From contig OY754464.1 of assembly GCA_963575645.1 (NCBI GenBank), positions 47,792,192-47,856,191 on the forward strand: a stretch of DNA of 64,000 bases. Reading direction: 5' to 3'. Source of the DNA: Xanthostigma xanthostigma (lineage: Eukaryota; Arthropoda; Insecta; Raphidioptera; Raphidiidae). Both the position numbers and the translations under genes were made by a program. This document shows, piece by piece, positions 1 through 12,349 of the stretch. How positions within the stretch are numbered: the first letter of the stretch is position 1; every line of letters begins with the position of its first letter. Under the pieces are notes generated by a model. That model searched no databases. It saw only the letters and a program-made list of their open reading frames with translations, and was not told the origin of the DNA.

Positions 1-600
1 TGCCAATGTTTTATTTTATTTCAAAATTAAAATTAATAAAAATCTATCTGCGCTCTACTATGACTCAAGATAGACTTGTAGGATTAACGACTTTGTCAAT
101 TGAAAAAGAAATTGCACAAAACTTGAATGATATAAATGTATAGCGTCTTTTTCTAAACTGAAAGCCAGAAAGGCTGTATTGTGAGTGTCAGTTGCTTTTT
201 GAATTATACTTGTAGACGATAATAATACCTTTTGATAGAAAATATAAAATATGTTCATTGAACTGTTAATTATGTTATTTAGCAATATTCATTTTCACCT
301 TGATATGAATTGCTGAAAAGAGGGGCGCAAATTCAATCTTGCCTAGGGCGCATAGTTAGCTTAAGTCGGCCCTGCTAACTAACAGTATCAAAATCGATCC
401 AGTCGTTTTTTACTAACCTCAGTAAAAACAGTTAAAACATTTGGAAACGTATTCTCCTTTCCAGTTATATCACACAAAAATGTGAAAATCCACAAAAAGT
501 TAAATTGCAGACAGCGTCCTGTTATCTGTATATATAAAAGGAAACCGTGACTGATTGACTGATTGACTGACTGACTGACTGACTGACTGGTCTATCAACG

Positions 601-1045
601 CACAGCTCAAACCGCTGGACTGATTGGGTTGATATTTGGCACATAGATAGTTATTATGAGTTATGACGTAGGCACCCACTAAGAATGGATTTTTGAAAAT
701 TCAACCCCTAAAAGGGTGTAACGGGGGTTTAAAATATGAATGGAGAAACAACATACAGCTCAAACCATTGTACGGATTGGGCTGAAATTTGGCACACAGA
801 TACAAATTATAACGTAGGCATCCGCTAAGAACGAATTTTTGAAAATTCAACCCCTAAAAGGGTGTAACGGGGGTTTAAAATATGAATGGAGAATCAACAC
901 ACAGCTCAAATCACTATACGGATTGGGCTGAAATTTGGCACACAGATATTTATTATGACGCAGGCATCCGCTATAAACGGATTTTTGAAAACTCAACCCC
1001 TAAAAGGGTGTAACGGGGGTTCAAAATTTGCATGGAGAAATCATA
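601..1045. repeat. Tandem repeat, 3 units of about 150 bp
   Basis: Units start near 603, 756 and 902, each with CAGCTCAAACC, ATTGGGCTGAAATTTGGCAC and CAACCCCTAAAAGGGTGTAA. A (GACT)n microsatellite at 549-589 precedes them. Such units occur in the ends of Helitron/Helentron-like elements of arthropods, but no terminus is visible here. Confidence 0.85.
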
Positions 1046-2279
1046 TAAGATAGATGTATCAATTCGAAAATGCGCAGGATTTCTCCTGTCAACAAATAAA
1101 TAAACACGTGTTCCGAGATGGATGTCATTTTCAAGGTTTGTCGGGGCGTTGATCACGTGAATGTCATCAATTTTGCAATTTATTACACTTGAACAGAAAA
1201 ATTCTAAAAAGTCAAAATGTATTATTAATTTGTATTGATCTAAATAACAATTTTTTCCCGCGATTAAGATGGATCACGATAAAATGTTTGTTTAGTTCGC
1301 AGAGTGTACGGAGAGCCTAAGTTACTCCTTATAATATGGAAAGAAAATTTAAAAATGTTAAACGTCTTTTAAAAGCCTTCATCATTAATTAACAAAATAA
1401 AAAATGATAAATTTGTTGATGCCTCCCTCAACCCCTAATATGCATGTCAAAAGTCGATTTCCATCTCAATCGCGGGCGTAGCCACGGGTAGCGACTAGTA
1501 CTTTATATAGAGCATTTTCTTCTCGTTTTGTTAACAACACGTTTCAGAAACACAGAAAAATTTATTTTCGATAGCTCAAAGAAGTTTCCGAATTGCAAGC
1601 AATGCGAATTAGTTACTTTTCTACAAGAATACAGCACTAAGCGATATGTGTCACGTCACAACGCTGTACTAAAAAAAATTACGAATTTTTTTCAGAGTTA
1701 CATTAGTTTTTAAAATTATTGATGATTTTTGACTTTATAAAAGGTGATCCCCTAATTGTTTTGAGATAACATTATGTTACAAGACATAGTTACCAATATT
1801 ATAAAAATGGCTGCGTAAACATATTATACGCTTTTTTTAAGAATGAAATAAAAAGAAATCGAACTACATTTGATTCAAGTTCGGGGGAGGGTATCCAGAT
1901 CCCTTGGAACCCCCCTCCTGTATCTAGACCACTGATACATGGCTTTAGAATATGGCTCCTCTATACATCAAGCTCCCCAGTTCCCAGGTTATAATCCGAC
2001 ATCTTGTAAAAGGTAGGTATCAATAATAATTAATTATTATTAGTGTATTTACCATATGCGACATTACATACACTATTGACAATTGACGTCGGTCGGAGAG
2101 CGAAACCTAGGGGTTGGACCAATATTTCTCCACATTTCACATCATTCTGAACAATTTGGCACCATTATTGGAAATGTTTATTTATATACTATAATCGGAA
2201 AATAACGCTTGCTATTTGTATGCGTTGGACTGTAATACGACTTTTGTTGATGGCGACATCTAACTGAGATTTATCTATA
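1046..2279. other. Gene-free interval
   Basis: AT-rich, with short open frames only. I see no coding signature or repeat boundary. The same holds for 1-540. Confidence 0.5.
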
Positions 2280-2901
2280 TCTATACTAATATATAAAGCT
2301 GAAGAGTTTGTTTGTTTGTTTGTTTGTTTATTTGAGCGCGCTAATCTCAGGAACTACTGGTTCAAATTGAAAAAATTTTTTTTTGTTGGATAGCTCATTT
2401 ATCGAGGAAGGCTGTAGGCTATATAAAATCAGGCTACGACCATTAGGAGCGGAGCATTAATGAAAAATGTTCCAAATGTATCAAAAAAATAAACTTCTAT
2501 TCAGGTGAAATGCACTAAGTATACTCGTATTAGCGATGTAAGAATACAACGCCGGTTAACGCAATCGGTAGAGCACAAGACTGTCAATACCAGGGTCGTG
2601 GGTTCGAGCCCTACGTTGGGCGAATGCATTTTTATTTTTTTTTTATTTTTTACACTGCTTTTTTCTAAGGCTTACATTAAAATTTATTTTAATTTTATTT
2701 AATTAATTAAAAAAAAAATATTAGTTAAAAAAAGTATAAATACTGCTTTTTATCGACAAAAAATTTTGAACGGTAACTCCGATCATCATGAAATTTGGAC
2801 ACAAGATTCATCTCGGTAAACTAATATGAATGTGTGTACTCATGTTTCTCCCTTCCCCATTCGTTCTTTTACACCCGGGTGAAACCGGACGGGACCGCTA
2901 G
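2280..2901 (+). mobile_element. Non-autonomous Helitron, copy 1, with tRNA-Lys-derived insert
   Basis: It starts TCTATACTAATATATAAAGC and ends CGGGACCGCTAG, with the hairpin region ACCCGGGTGAAACCGGACGGG just before the CTAG. It sits between host A and T, the Helitron insertion site. No Rep/helicase coding is present. A tRNA-like segment lies at 2551-2622. Confidence 0.85.
2551..2622 (+). pseudogene. tRNA-Lys-derived sequence inside Helitron copy 1
   Basis: It resembles an arthropod tRNA-Lys: an A-box-like region, TCGGTAGAGCA, then CAGGGTCGTGGGTTCGAGCC (B box intact) and the 3' end TTGGGCG. The anticodon region reads ACTGTCAATA instead of ACTCTTAAT, so it is not a working tRNA-Lys. Confidence 0.8.
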
Positions 2902-3734
2902 TTAGTTATAAATGGCATTGCTAGTAACTTAAAGCTGTAGTGTCCATAAGGCTTTAGGAAGTGTCCGTAAAGTGTCCATAGAGCTTTGTAACTTAAAGTT
3001 GCATTTGGTAAACTTAAATTTATGTTTCACAGCTGCCAGACGTCCCACGACGGCTCACATTTTTGTAGGGATATAAAAACGTTTTTGGACCCAAAAATAT
3101 TGAAAAATTTCAGATTCATTTCAAAATAGCACTTAATCTTTTAGTAGAGATCAAAATATGCTCCTAAAATTTTGATAAAATCTACCTAACAGGATCCAAC
3201 TTACAAATTTTATGAAAACACTTACAGTTGTGAGTATGTGGATTTACTTACTGAAGGGTGTATTTAATTTAGCTCAGATGTTCGATTGACAGGTATTACT
3301 AAATTATGAGGCATTACGACTCGAGTTTTTTTTTTATTTTGCTCTTTTTTTACTAAACTTGATAATAGCTAAAAACACGCAATCGTATATACTCTTTCAA
3401 ACAAAAAAAGCATTTTAATTGGTTCATCTGCATTGAAACTATACGATGCTACATGCGGGTATCTATAAATACAGGCCAAGGTTTCAAACATAACACCCCC
3501 CTTTTTTGTGTGGAGGGTTAAAAATAATAAATCGAAAATATAAATGGATAACTAGGCACAATTAACCCAGATCTAAAAAAAAACCTGAAAAAACGTTTTC
3601 TCTCAGTTCAGTCGAACTCTCTTACTGATAATAATATTTTCTTTTCTTTGTCTGGTAACAGATAGCACGATGTGATATCTACACATGTAAGCAAGGGGAT
3701 ATATTATTTTATAAACTTGGTCACATTCTCTCAC

Positions 3735-3911
3735 ATAACCACTCAGTGAATTATTGGATTCCGTGCCGCTGTAATTCGATATTCGCCCATGTCGAGATTG
3801 AACGCCACTCTCTCCCAGCTGCTCTCGTTTATCTGCGCAGCGGTGCTGCAGACCTTTTTGTACAACATCGGCTATATCAAGGACAGGAGGGGATTTTCCA
3901 TTAAGTACCAT
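3735..3911 (-). CDS. Candidate first coding exon, unknown protein
   Basis: On the - strand an ATG at 3909-3911 opens a 59-codon frame (starting MVLNGKSPPVLDIADVVQKG) of mixed composition, unlike the AT-driven noise nearby. It reaches a good donor, TAT|GTGAGA. An in-frame stop sits directly before the ATG, so it would have to be the first coding exon. I do not recognise the peptide and could not find a partner exon downstream (below 3600). The GC-rich block at 6240-6440 could be its promoter. It may equally be chance or a transposon remnant. Confidence 0.25.
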
Positions 3912-4063
3912 TTATAATCTAAAATGGATGTGTTCATTTTGACTCGTGTCGTCTTACGTGCTTTTTCATATGATAAGTGTCGCTAATAAATATTGAGTTG
4001 AAGAAAGCATTGTCAAAAAATCTGATTTTACAACGACTTTAGATATGCTACGATCAATGCGAT

Positions 4064-4879
4064 TCTATATACAGTACATACCCATCCCCCGATTTACACG
4101 GTACTTGTTTTACACGTTTTCGCTTTTACACGGTTTTCCAAATAAGTTTTTTTTTGTTTTTATCGCACTCTATTGAATGCTACTGTGATTGAACACGTGC
4201 GCTGTGTACACATCTCACGGGGAATCCCGAGCTTATGTGCTGACTTGCTGCACACGCACACTATGTCTGTATTTCTTCGCATAAAATTAAAGTTTTATCT
4301 ACGGAAAATTGTATTTGAGTGAAAGTTTCACAGTTTCAGAACCTGTCAATGCATTGTATTTTATTTCTGTGTACACCTAAAAATATTGAAAAAAATCACA
4401 ACTGTTAAATAGCAAAATTATGCATTTTCTGCAGGCTTTTCGATTTACACGGTTTTGACTTGAAAATTTTTAATTTTCGATTTACACGTTTTTCTCAGGA
4501 ACGTATCTACCGTGTAAATCGGGGGATAGGTGTACTAATATAAAGCTGAAGAGTTTGTTTGTTTGGTTGGTTGAACGCGCTAATCTCAGGAACTACTGGT
4601 TCGAATTGAAAAATGTTTGTTGGATAGCCCATTTATCGAGGAAGGCTATATAGGCTATATAATATCACGCTACGACCAATATAGGAGCTTCAATGAAAAA
4701 TGTTGCAAAATGTAACTCAAAATGTGTCCGTCCAACAAAAACTTTTGAACGGTAACTCCGATCATCATGAAATTTGGACACAACATTCATCTCGGTAAAC
4801 TAAGATGAATGTGCGTACTCATGTCCCTCCCCACCCATTCGTTCTTTTGCACCCGGGTGAAACCGGGCAGGACTGCTAG
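4064..4879 (+). mobile_element. Non-autonomous Helitron, copy 2, split by a MITE and lacking the tRNA insert
   Basis: TCTATA at 4064-4069 and CTAATATAAAGCTGAAG from 4535 form one Helitron 5' end interrupted by the MITE at 4070-4532. The 3' end is CGGGCAGGACTGCTAG at 4879, followed by T. The middle goes straight from the AAAATGTTGCAAAATG region to ACTTTTGAACGGTAACTCC, without tRNA-like sequence. Confidence 0.8.
4070..4532. mobile_element. MITE inserted into Helitron copy 2
   Basis: Inverted ends share CCCCCGATTTACACGGTA (left, about 4085) and TACCGTGTAAATCGGGGG (right, about 4507). It is flanked by TA within the Helitron terminus. The interior repeats 'TTTACACG' several times. The Tc1/mariner-pogo superfamily is the likely source because of the TA target. 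Confidence 0.7.
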
Positions 4880-7373
4880 TTACTTATAAATACCAGTTAT
4901 TATTAATAATAACCAAAACATTCGGTTAAAGTCATAAATTCAGGTAGATTCATTAAACTAACCGGTTGTTATTAATAATTCCCATTGTTTATTGGTAAAT
5001 GTAATTAATTTCAATAAAATGGTTCCTGAGAAGCGCAGACAGTAGTCGGTTTACCCATCGCTCTCTCGCGCATCGTTGATATTAAAGTCATTTTATAACC
5101 AAAAATTGTTACATTTTTGAGCAACCTTAGAACTGAAAGTATTGTCGGGACGAAAAAAATCGATTACAACGGTATGGCTGATAATTATCTAATGTTATTT
5201 TGGTAGCGGCGGGGTACAAAGAGTTTTTAAAATGCAAAAAAGGGCTATACGCTTTATACTTGGACTTAGTTGTGATACTAGCTGTAAAGCTTATTTTAAA
5301 AAGTATGAGATCCTAACTTTACCAAGTTTATATATTTATATTAAATTTGTGCCTATATACCAAGCATAATATTAAAGATTTTGAAACATTGCAGCTACTT
5401 CATAATTATAGCACAAGTTTTATGTCTAACGGCCTCAATAAATTATTATTAGATATTATTATTATGTTTAAAATTTCCTCGTAAATTCACATTTGTAGGA
5501 TTTGTTTTATTACAGAAAATACGTCTGAAAAATTCTCATAAAACATTATTCATTATCATATTTTTAATGTGGATAAAAAAATGCGCGACGACCCTATTGC
5601 GATAAAAAAATGTACGACCATTTCATTTAATTGATCGACATGAATCTAATCAAGACTCAAGAGCTATTTTAGAATTGTTTAAAGTAGGTATCTACTACCT
5701 ATCTTTAAAAAAGATTTTTTTGGTAAGTATTCTGTTTTTTTTATTCAATTTTAAAATTGGGCTAGTCTTAACTCCTGCTCTCGCTCGCGTCTATGCCATT
5801 GGCGTAGCAAGGCAGGGGGGGGGCAGGTGGACCTGGCCCACCCTAGAATCCTCCTGGCCCGTCCTACAATATTAATTATTTACGTACAAATAACAAGAAA
5901 AATCTGCAATCGTCAATAATAATCTATATGTTTTCTTTGTCGTGAAACTCCAGAAGATTTCGCTTCTATGAATAGTTTTCAAAATATTATGTATAAGTAG
6001 CAGCTGGTAATGGTAGGTAGAGTTGAAAATTCCCCCCCCCCCTAGGATAAAATTGTTGCTACGTCTATGGTCTATGCCGGTTTTGATATCAATTTTATCA
6101 AACGCGCATAAATAACAACACTTTCTCTTCGAAGTTTTTTCACAAATCATATTATAGTTTCACAAATGGACCAACAAAATATTTGAAATACATATAATGT
6201 AAGGAATTCATATCATATGGTAAAGTGAAAGCAATAATTGTGCCGGAGCTGTACAGGAGCACTAGCGCTTTCCATAGTTAGTAGCGGCTGCCGCACCGGA
6301 GAATCAACTGTCCGGAGCTGTGACAGTCGCTGGCAAGAGAGGGGTTCACAGGTAGGCGCGTCGCCATGACGACGCAGACGTGCGCGATCGACGCGAGCGC
6401 ACGTAGAATGGCGCCGGGGCGGAGTCTTTCGCAAGCTGATACCCGAGGGTTGATGTATAATAATTTTTCTCCCAGTTCACGCGACGTTTTTTAGTTGGTC
6501 GTCGGAGTCCAAGAAGTTTACTTTATGCTCATCTCTTGCGAATATTGACTTAAAATATATTTGGGTTTTGATTGAAATGTGTAATTTAAGAAGCAATAGC
6601 CCTGTTCAAATGCATTTAGTAATATACATACTAACAACGTTTCGATACTCATTGTATCGTTTTCAGAGCATTCTAGAGTAAACTTATTCTAGAATGCTCT
6701 GATGATAATACAAAGAGCATCGAAACTGATTCCAAATTCCACAGTGTACAATTCAAGGATCACAATCTACAGTAAATTAATTTTAGAGTCTAACTAGATA
6801 ACATTTATGAAAGTGAAACCTTACCTAAACCCGATCATAGCCGGATAAACAAACATATCTTTGACTATTTAATAGAACTGGACAGCTAGTTGCACTTCCT
6901 TGTCCCATAGTATAGCAATGTAAAACCATTATCGATGACATCTTTAAACATAGGCTGGTACATAGGGTGTCGCCCAGCGTTGCAAAGATGCGGGAGTTCT
7001 AAAGTTGAGTAGTCAGTATTTTATTGAGTATTTTTTGAAAATCAGATTTACTATGAATTTTATGTGGATTGTAAGTTAAAATTTCGTGATTTTAAAAATT
7101 GCATCAATCAAAAATTACAAAATTACAATAACTTGACGTTTCAAAATTTTACATAATGTTCTCTTACATTAAAAAAAAAAAAAACAGTCTAAACAGATTA
7201 CCAGCTGCTTTTTACATGTAGGTACGTTGTAGGTTGGTATCAATAAAAACGTTTATACTTTTTTAGCCAACATATTTTTTTCATATTTCCAATCAGTGCA
7301 TAAAATAACATTTAATAAGTATACTATAAAGTGACGTGAGTTTGTGCCGCCCATTGAGTGATTCTTATCCATA
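4880..7373. other. Gene-free interval apart from the CpG island
   Basis: Apart from 6240-6480 it is AT-rich without recognisable genes. A C/G homopolymer run lies at 5815-5823 and another at 6031-6042. A decayed hammerhead-like motif (core CTGAAAA) lies near 6636-6667 on the - strand, next to the inverted pair AGCATTCTAGA/TCTAGAATGCT. Confidence 0.5.
6240..6480. promoter_or_regulatory. CpG-rich island, possible promoter
   Basis: About 200 bp rich in CG dinucleotides (for example GGCGCGTCGCCATGACGACG) in a window that is otherwise very AT-rich. Such islands often mark promoters or conserved 5' exons in insects. Short open frames exist on the - strand but none is recognisable and no splice partner is certain. 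An Inr-like CAGTTC lies at its right edge. Confidence 0.3.
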
Positions 7374-7984
7374 TATATAATAATTTACTATATATATGAA
7401 GCATTGTCTGTTTACTCAATGTGCGGTCAGTGAAGACAACAAAGTATATCGAAAATATACCTGCGTCTCTTTTTTCAAAGTAATTCGCTTGGTTATTCCG
7501 AAAATAATATATTACCTATATTAGCATCCCTCTTTATCAAAAGTTTTATGTCTTTATCTATGGCGTTAGTCAATAACATATACCTATACTTTTATTCTAT
7601 ACCTACTGAGCATAGGAATAAAATCGCAATCGAACCGCATTAGGGTGCAAACATATACTTCTGTCTTCTTTTTTACGCCGTAAGTACTGACGTATCCAGG
7701 AAGACAAAACAAGCACGGGGGACTCGGCTTAAGAAATTTCTAATTTGCTCCCTCCTGAGCCAAAAGCTGGGTACGCCCATGTTAACGCCATAGAAAAAGA
7801 CAACGTTTTTGAAAGAGATACTTTATTCAGATTGAATGCAAATGTATCAACCAATCGTATCATCGGAGAAATCAGGGAATTACATCGAAGAAAGATACGC
7901 AGATATATTTTCGATAAGCTTTGTTGCCTTCGCTCACCGCACATTGAGTAGATAGACAATAATTCATATAGTTAATTAATAGAT
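7374..7984. mobile_element. Unclassified inverted-repeat element, intact copy
   Basis: The ends mirror each other: ACTCAATGTGCGGTCAGTGA (about 7418) and TCACCGCACATTGAGTAGAT (about 7936), with ATATTTTCGAT segments facing each other. Related pieces lie at 9300-9542, 11047-11215 and, inverted, at 12350-12715. The open frames inside have no known domain. Confidence 0.65.
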
Positions 7985-8736
7985 ATATGGATTTATCCTA
8001 TTATCTAAAATTAATTTATGAAAACGATACATTACTAGCACATACTAGATCGGTTCAGCACGGCTAGACAGAAATAATTAATTTGCAGGCGACCGACTAA
8101 CGGTCGTTACCGGTTGCTGGTTGCAGGGGCTGGTCTAATGTGTGCTACTCCATTAAATAACATGGGTATACCTTCATGAACAGCCTTTCTGGTCCATGCT
8201 AGATAATTGTGCGCGGTCGTTTACACGTGTAAAAAATAAAAATTAGTGGTGACAAAATTCTAGTTTTAATTTAAAAAAATAACAAAATCGCTTCATTGAG
8301 AGTAGCCGGACGATTGTAGAAAGAAAATGCCTTGTGTTTCAAATATGTATAAACTTAGATTAATCCTCTTAACACATTGACGGCCAAACGCACGTTTCAG
8401 GAATGCAATATTTATCAACACATCGCAATATCTGTCACCCCGTGCCATAAAAGAGAAGTAATTATGTTGCTTGTGCTATCTGAAATATTCGTTCGCACGG
8501 GGTGGATCTCTTAAAAAAATCTCCATTCTTAGCGATGCAGAAAAAATAATATCAGAGTTTAATGAAATTGTACCTACCTAAGTGTATTGTACCAAAAAAG
8601 TAAGAGTGAGTCATCATTATAGTACGGTTCGTTTAGTAGAGTGATAGAACAATGAAATATTGTAAAACTCTCTCGACCCATGCATAAAAACTATGCCGCT
8701 TACTGCCTTCATTGTGAAGCATCAGTGTATGACTAA

Positions 8737-9036
8737 GGCTGCGTTCCGAAACCGCACACTCCGTGTGATCTCGTGATTTCGGTGGAAAAGAAGTGGTGAT
8801 GTCGTGTGCCCTCGGGTGTGATGTGTTTCTGAACGACGTTTTTGAGGTTCTGTTTTTTGGTTTTTTCATATCACATCGACTTCCTGTACTATTTCGCCAG
8901 GTGGTTTGGTGACACACCAGTGTGTGCCGCTGCGTGTTTCCGAACGACTCGCATGAGGGCACACCAGGTACACACGAGGATTTCAGAACGGCTAGTGTGA
9001 GTCAGTGTGCACGCGAGTGGTGTTTCAGAACGCAAT
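8737..9036. mobile_element. MITE with GGCTGCGTTCCGAAAC-type inverted ends
   Basis: The left end GGCTGCGTTCCGAAAC mirrors the right GTTTCAGAACGCAATA. The interior is rich in GTGTG/CACAC and also partly palindromic. Target duplication is unclear. Confidence 0.6.
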
Positions 9037-9542
9037 ATAGAAATTGCCAGAAGTGCACTGAGTCACATAATTATTGCAAAATTTTTCGCAACATTAGCGC
9101 CTTCTGGCGGTTTTTGTCTTCCGCTTAGCCTTCTGGAAATTTTTTCCCTACTTACTTGTACTATCTTCTATTCAGCAAATTTTCAGCTTTGCACCGAGTG
9201 ACCTCTACCCCTACGTAGTCAGCTCTCCGCTATGAACTGTCTCTGAATATCACACTCGCCGTGGCAAAATAAGAAACATAATTGTGCATATAGTTCGTTA
9301 TTATGGTTTGTTACGCCTACGTTCATACTGTTTATAGCATATACTTTTATTCTATACTGAGCATAAGTATAAAATCGGAATCGAACCATGCGTGCAAACA
9401 TATTATATACTTCTGTCTTTTTTTAACTGGTGTATATCCAGGAGGGCAAAATAAGTACGAGGGATCCGGCTTAAGAAATTTCTAATTTGCCCCCTCCTGG
9501 GCCAAAAGCTAGGTACGCCCATGTTAACGTCATAGAAATAAA

Positions 9543-11046
9543 ACCGGTCAAGTGTGAGTCGGACTCGCACACGAAGGGTTCCGTACACTATGTACTTTTT
9601 AAATACTTTTGTAAAAGAAACAAGAGAGGCGCTATAACAATATGTAACCAGTGGGAGTATGCAAGTAGTTCAAGAATTTCAAGGCGTAAAATTTTACATA
9701 ATACACCCCGGCGTTTTTATATTATAAACACTTTTTTTACAAAATGTAGAATAAAATAATATAAAGTTTGATAAATATACCATTATATCAAATAACAACA
9801 TTATGGCAAATATCTCTGTTGCGCATGCGCCGATTTCCCCAAAAAAATATACAAAACTTTAGAGAATATTAAACCATTATGAAAAATATACCATTATTAT
9901 ATAAAAACAATGTTATAGCACATACTCCTCTGCGCATGCGCCGCCTTTCCCCCTAAAACTTTTTACAAAACTTTCTTTTAAACCATTATGAAATATATAC
10001 CTACTATTATTATATAAAACAACGTTATTGCATATATTTCTTTTGCGCATGCGCCAATTTTTCCTAAAAAATTTACAAAACTTTTGTAAACATAGATAGA
10101 ATAATAAACCGTTATAAAAAGTATGCCGTTATTATATAAAAAACAGCCTTATAGTATATATTTCTTCTACGCATGCGCCGATTTTTTTCAAAAATTTATT
10201 TTACAAAACTCCTGTAAAACAAAATAATAAGCCTTTATGAAAAGTATACTATTATCTTATAAAAACAACATTATAATATATATATTTCTTTTGCGCTTGC
10301 GCCGACGTCTCTCAAAAACAATAGGCCTCTTCATATTTGCATATCAAACATCCTCCCAAAATTTGGTTTCATTCCGTTCATCCATGGTGTTGGAATGGTA
10401 AAAAATGTCAAAAATGACGTTTGCATCTGTCAAAGCAATATGTTCTTATAATTAAAATTAGTTATTCAAATCGTTAACTCAGAAGGCGTTGCATTTCTCA
10501 AAATACTAATGTCAAAAGACTGACTAATATTTGAAATGACATTCGTTTTTGAACAAATGCAATCTTTTTTTTAAGGCAGAACATACGCAATTTTTAAATT
10601 CCCATAGTACACTATGCAACAAACGAAGACAGACGATCCCCGTGTATGCTATGGATTAAACAAAATTGAATTTATACAATATATTTCTATATAAAACTGT
10701 ATAAAAAAAGTGTTTCGACGAATTCTGTTATACAAAATCTATGTAAAATTTTCTCCTCTTTCGTTTAAGACAGGTCTCGAATCGATCCGATTTAAATTGA
10801 GTGAATTATAAGCAAAAAACTTAGTTTGCTCATCTTTTGGGAGTTTTGGGGGGTTTTTAATTATTTGTTGTTCTAGCGGCAATAGAAATACATACTCTGT
10901 GAAAATTTCAACTCTCTACCTATTACGGTTCTTGAGATACAGCCCGCTGACAGACAGACAGACGGACAGACGGACAGACGGACGGACAGCGGAGGCTTAG
11001 TAATAGGGTCCCGTTTGAGCACCCTTCGGGTACGGAACCCTAAAAA
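9543..11046. mobile_element. Nested 1.5-kb element with mirrored GGTTCCGTAC ends and internal minisatellite
   Basis: The left end ACCGGTCAAGTGTGAGTCGG is followed by AAGGGTTCCGTAC; the right end is GGGTACGGAACCCTAAAAA. A short (GACGGACA)n tract lies near 10950-10990. The interior holds five imperfect units of about 115 bp with the core GCGCATGCGCCG (9780-10315). No transposase was found. Confidence 0.65.
9780..10315. repeat. Minisatellite, 5 units of about 115 bp, core GCGCATGCGC
   Basis: Cores lie at about 9825, 9935, 10045, 10170 and 10295 (the last two altered to ACGCATGCGC and GCGCTTGCGC). Each is preceded by TATATTTCTTTT-like and followed by ACAAAACTTTT-like sequence. Confidence 0.75.
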
Positions 11047-11429
11047 CAAAGTATACAAGTACATCAACCAATGCTATCATCGGAGAAATTAGGGAATTAC
11101 ATCGAAGAAAGGACGCAGATATATTTTCGATACGCTTTGCTGCGTTCACTCACCGCACATTGAGTAGATAGGCAATGATTCATATAGTTTATTAATAGAT
11201 AAGTATATGGAGCAGAAGACAATGATTAATTTAGTAAACTTCATCCGCGTGCATATAGCCTAAGCTGCTGAGCACGTTTCTCAAGTAAAAAAAAATTGGT
11301 TGTCTGTAAAGTCGGTTTACGGACGATAGTTTTACGTGATAACGTATTCCGTAATACATAACCTAAATTTATATAATAATTATAATAATTCGAATCTATG
11401 ATATTGCATCTTTCGCTTCAAATTTAGGT

Positions 11430-12140
11430 AAATTTTATTAAGTAGAATAATAAAACACTATAAAAAGTATACTATTATTATATAAAAAACAACTATGGCA
11501 TGTATCTCTTTTGCGCATGCGCCGATTTTCCCCAAAAAATTTACAAAAATTTCTAGTAAAAATAGATAGAGTAAAAACCGTTTTAAAAACTATATTATTA
11601 TTATATAAAACATCATTATAAGAGATATATTCTTTTACGCATGCGCCGATGTTCCCCAAAAACAATAGGCCACTTCATATCAAACATCCTCCCAAAATTT
11701 GGTTTCAATCCTCTTATCCTTGGTGTCGGAATGATAAGAAATGTCAAAAGTGACGTTTGCAACTGTCAAAGTATTATGTTCTAATAATAATTAGTTATTC
11801 CAATACTTAACTTAGAAGGCGTTGCATTTCACAAAATACTAATGTCAAAAAATTGAATTAAACGTTAGAAATGCAGCCGTTTTCATGTTAAGACAAGACA
11901 TACGTTCTCTTCTAATTTCCATGTACGGCAAACAAAGACGACCGACCGCGTCGCGCCATGCATTAGACAACATTGCATTTATACAGCTATTTTTCTATAT
12001 AAATTTGTATAAAAAAACTGTTTAGGCAAATTCTGTTATACGAAATCTATGTAAAATGTTCTCCTCTTTCGTTTAAGACTGGTTTCAAACCGATCTGATT
12101 TAAATTGAGCGAGAAATTAGCAAAAAGCACGCACAGGGTC
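11430..12140. repeat. Partial second copy of the 9543-11046 interior
   Basis: It has two minisatellite units (cores near 11514 and 11640), then AACAATAGGCCACTTCATAT and CATCCTCCCAAAATTTGGTT, matching 10315-10840 in order. Neither GGTTCCGTAC end is present, so it is a truncated copy. Confidence 0.7.
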
Positions 12141-12145
12141 AGGCG

Positions 12146-12204
12146 GAACGTTACGCGTTAGGAACGTTACGCGTTACGAACGTTACGCGTTAGGAACGTT
12201 ACAC
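12146..12204. repeat. Short tandem repeat, unit GAACGTTACGCGTTA, 4 copies
   Basis: Four units of 15-16 bp, the last one incomplete. It is unusually CpG-rich for the surroundings. Confidence 0.75.
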
Positions 12205-12349
12205 TTTTTCGTGCATGCAGCCGGTGTTTTATCAATTTATAAGATTGGTGATTCATCAATTTATAAGACGTTATCACGTCAAAAAAAAAATTTAGTAAAC
12301 TATTAAATATATGATATGACGCTTTGACAGAGAGAATAGCATAATATAT

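Larger units (their letters stand above)
9300..11215. mobile_element. Second copy of the 7374-7984 element, split by a nested insertion
   Basis: 9300-9542 matches the middle of the 7374 copy (ACTTTTATTCTATAC, GTTAACGTCATAG). 11047-11215 matches its right part (TTAGGGAATTACATCGAAGA, CACCGCACATTGAGTAGATA). The insertion at 9543-11046 divides it. Confidence 0.65.

Noticed and set aside
601..1045. CRISPR array
   Set aside because: Only three units of about 150 bp that are alike over their full length, with no spacer structure, in a eukaryotic genome.
2551..2622. Functional tRNA-Lys gene
   Set aside because: The anticodon region is mutated, acceptor-stem pairing is poor and the sequence is embedded in a Helitron at the same place as in other copies.
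8633..8962. 109-codon - strand ORF
   Set aside because: It runs across a MITE with inverted ends and GTGTG-rich interior and matches no family.
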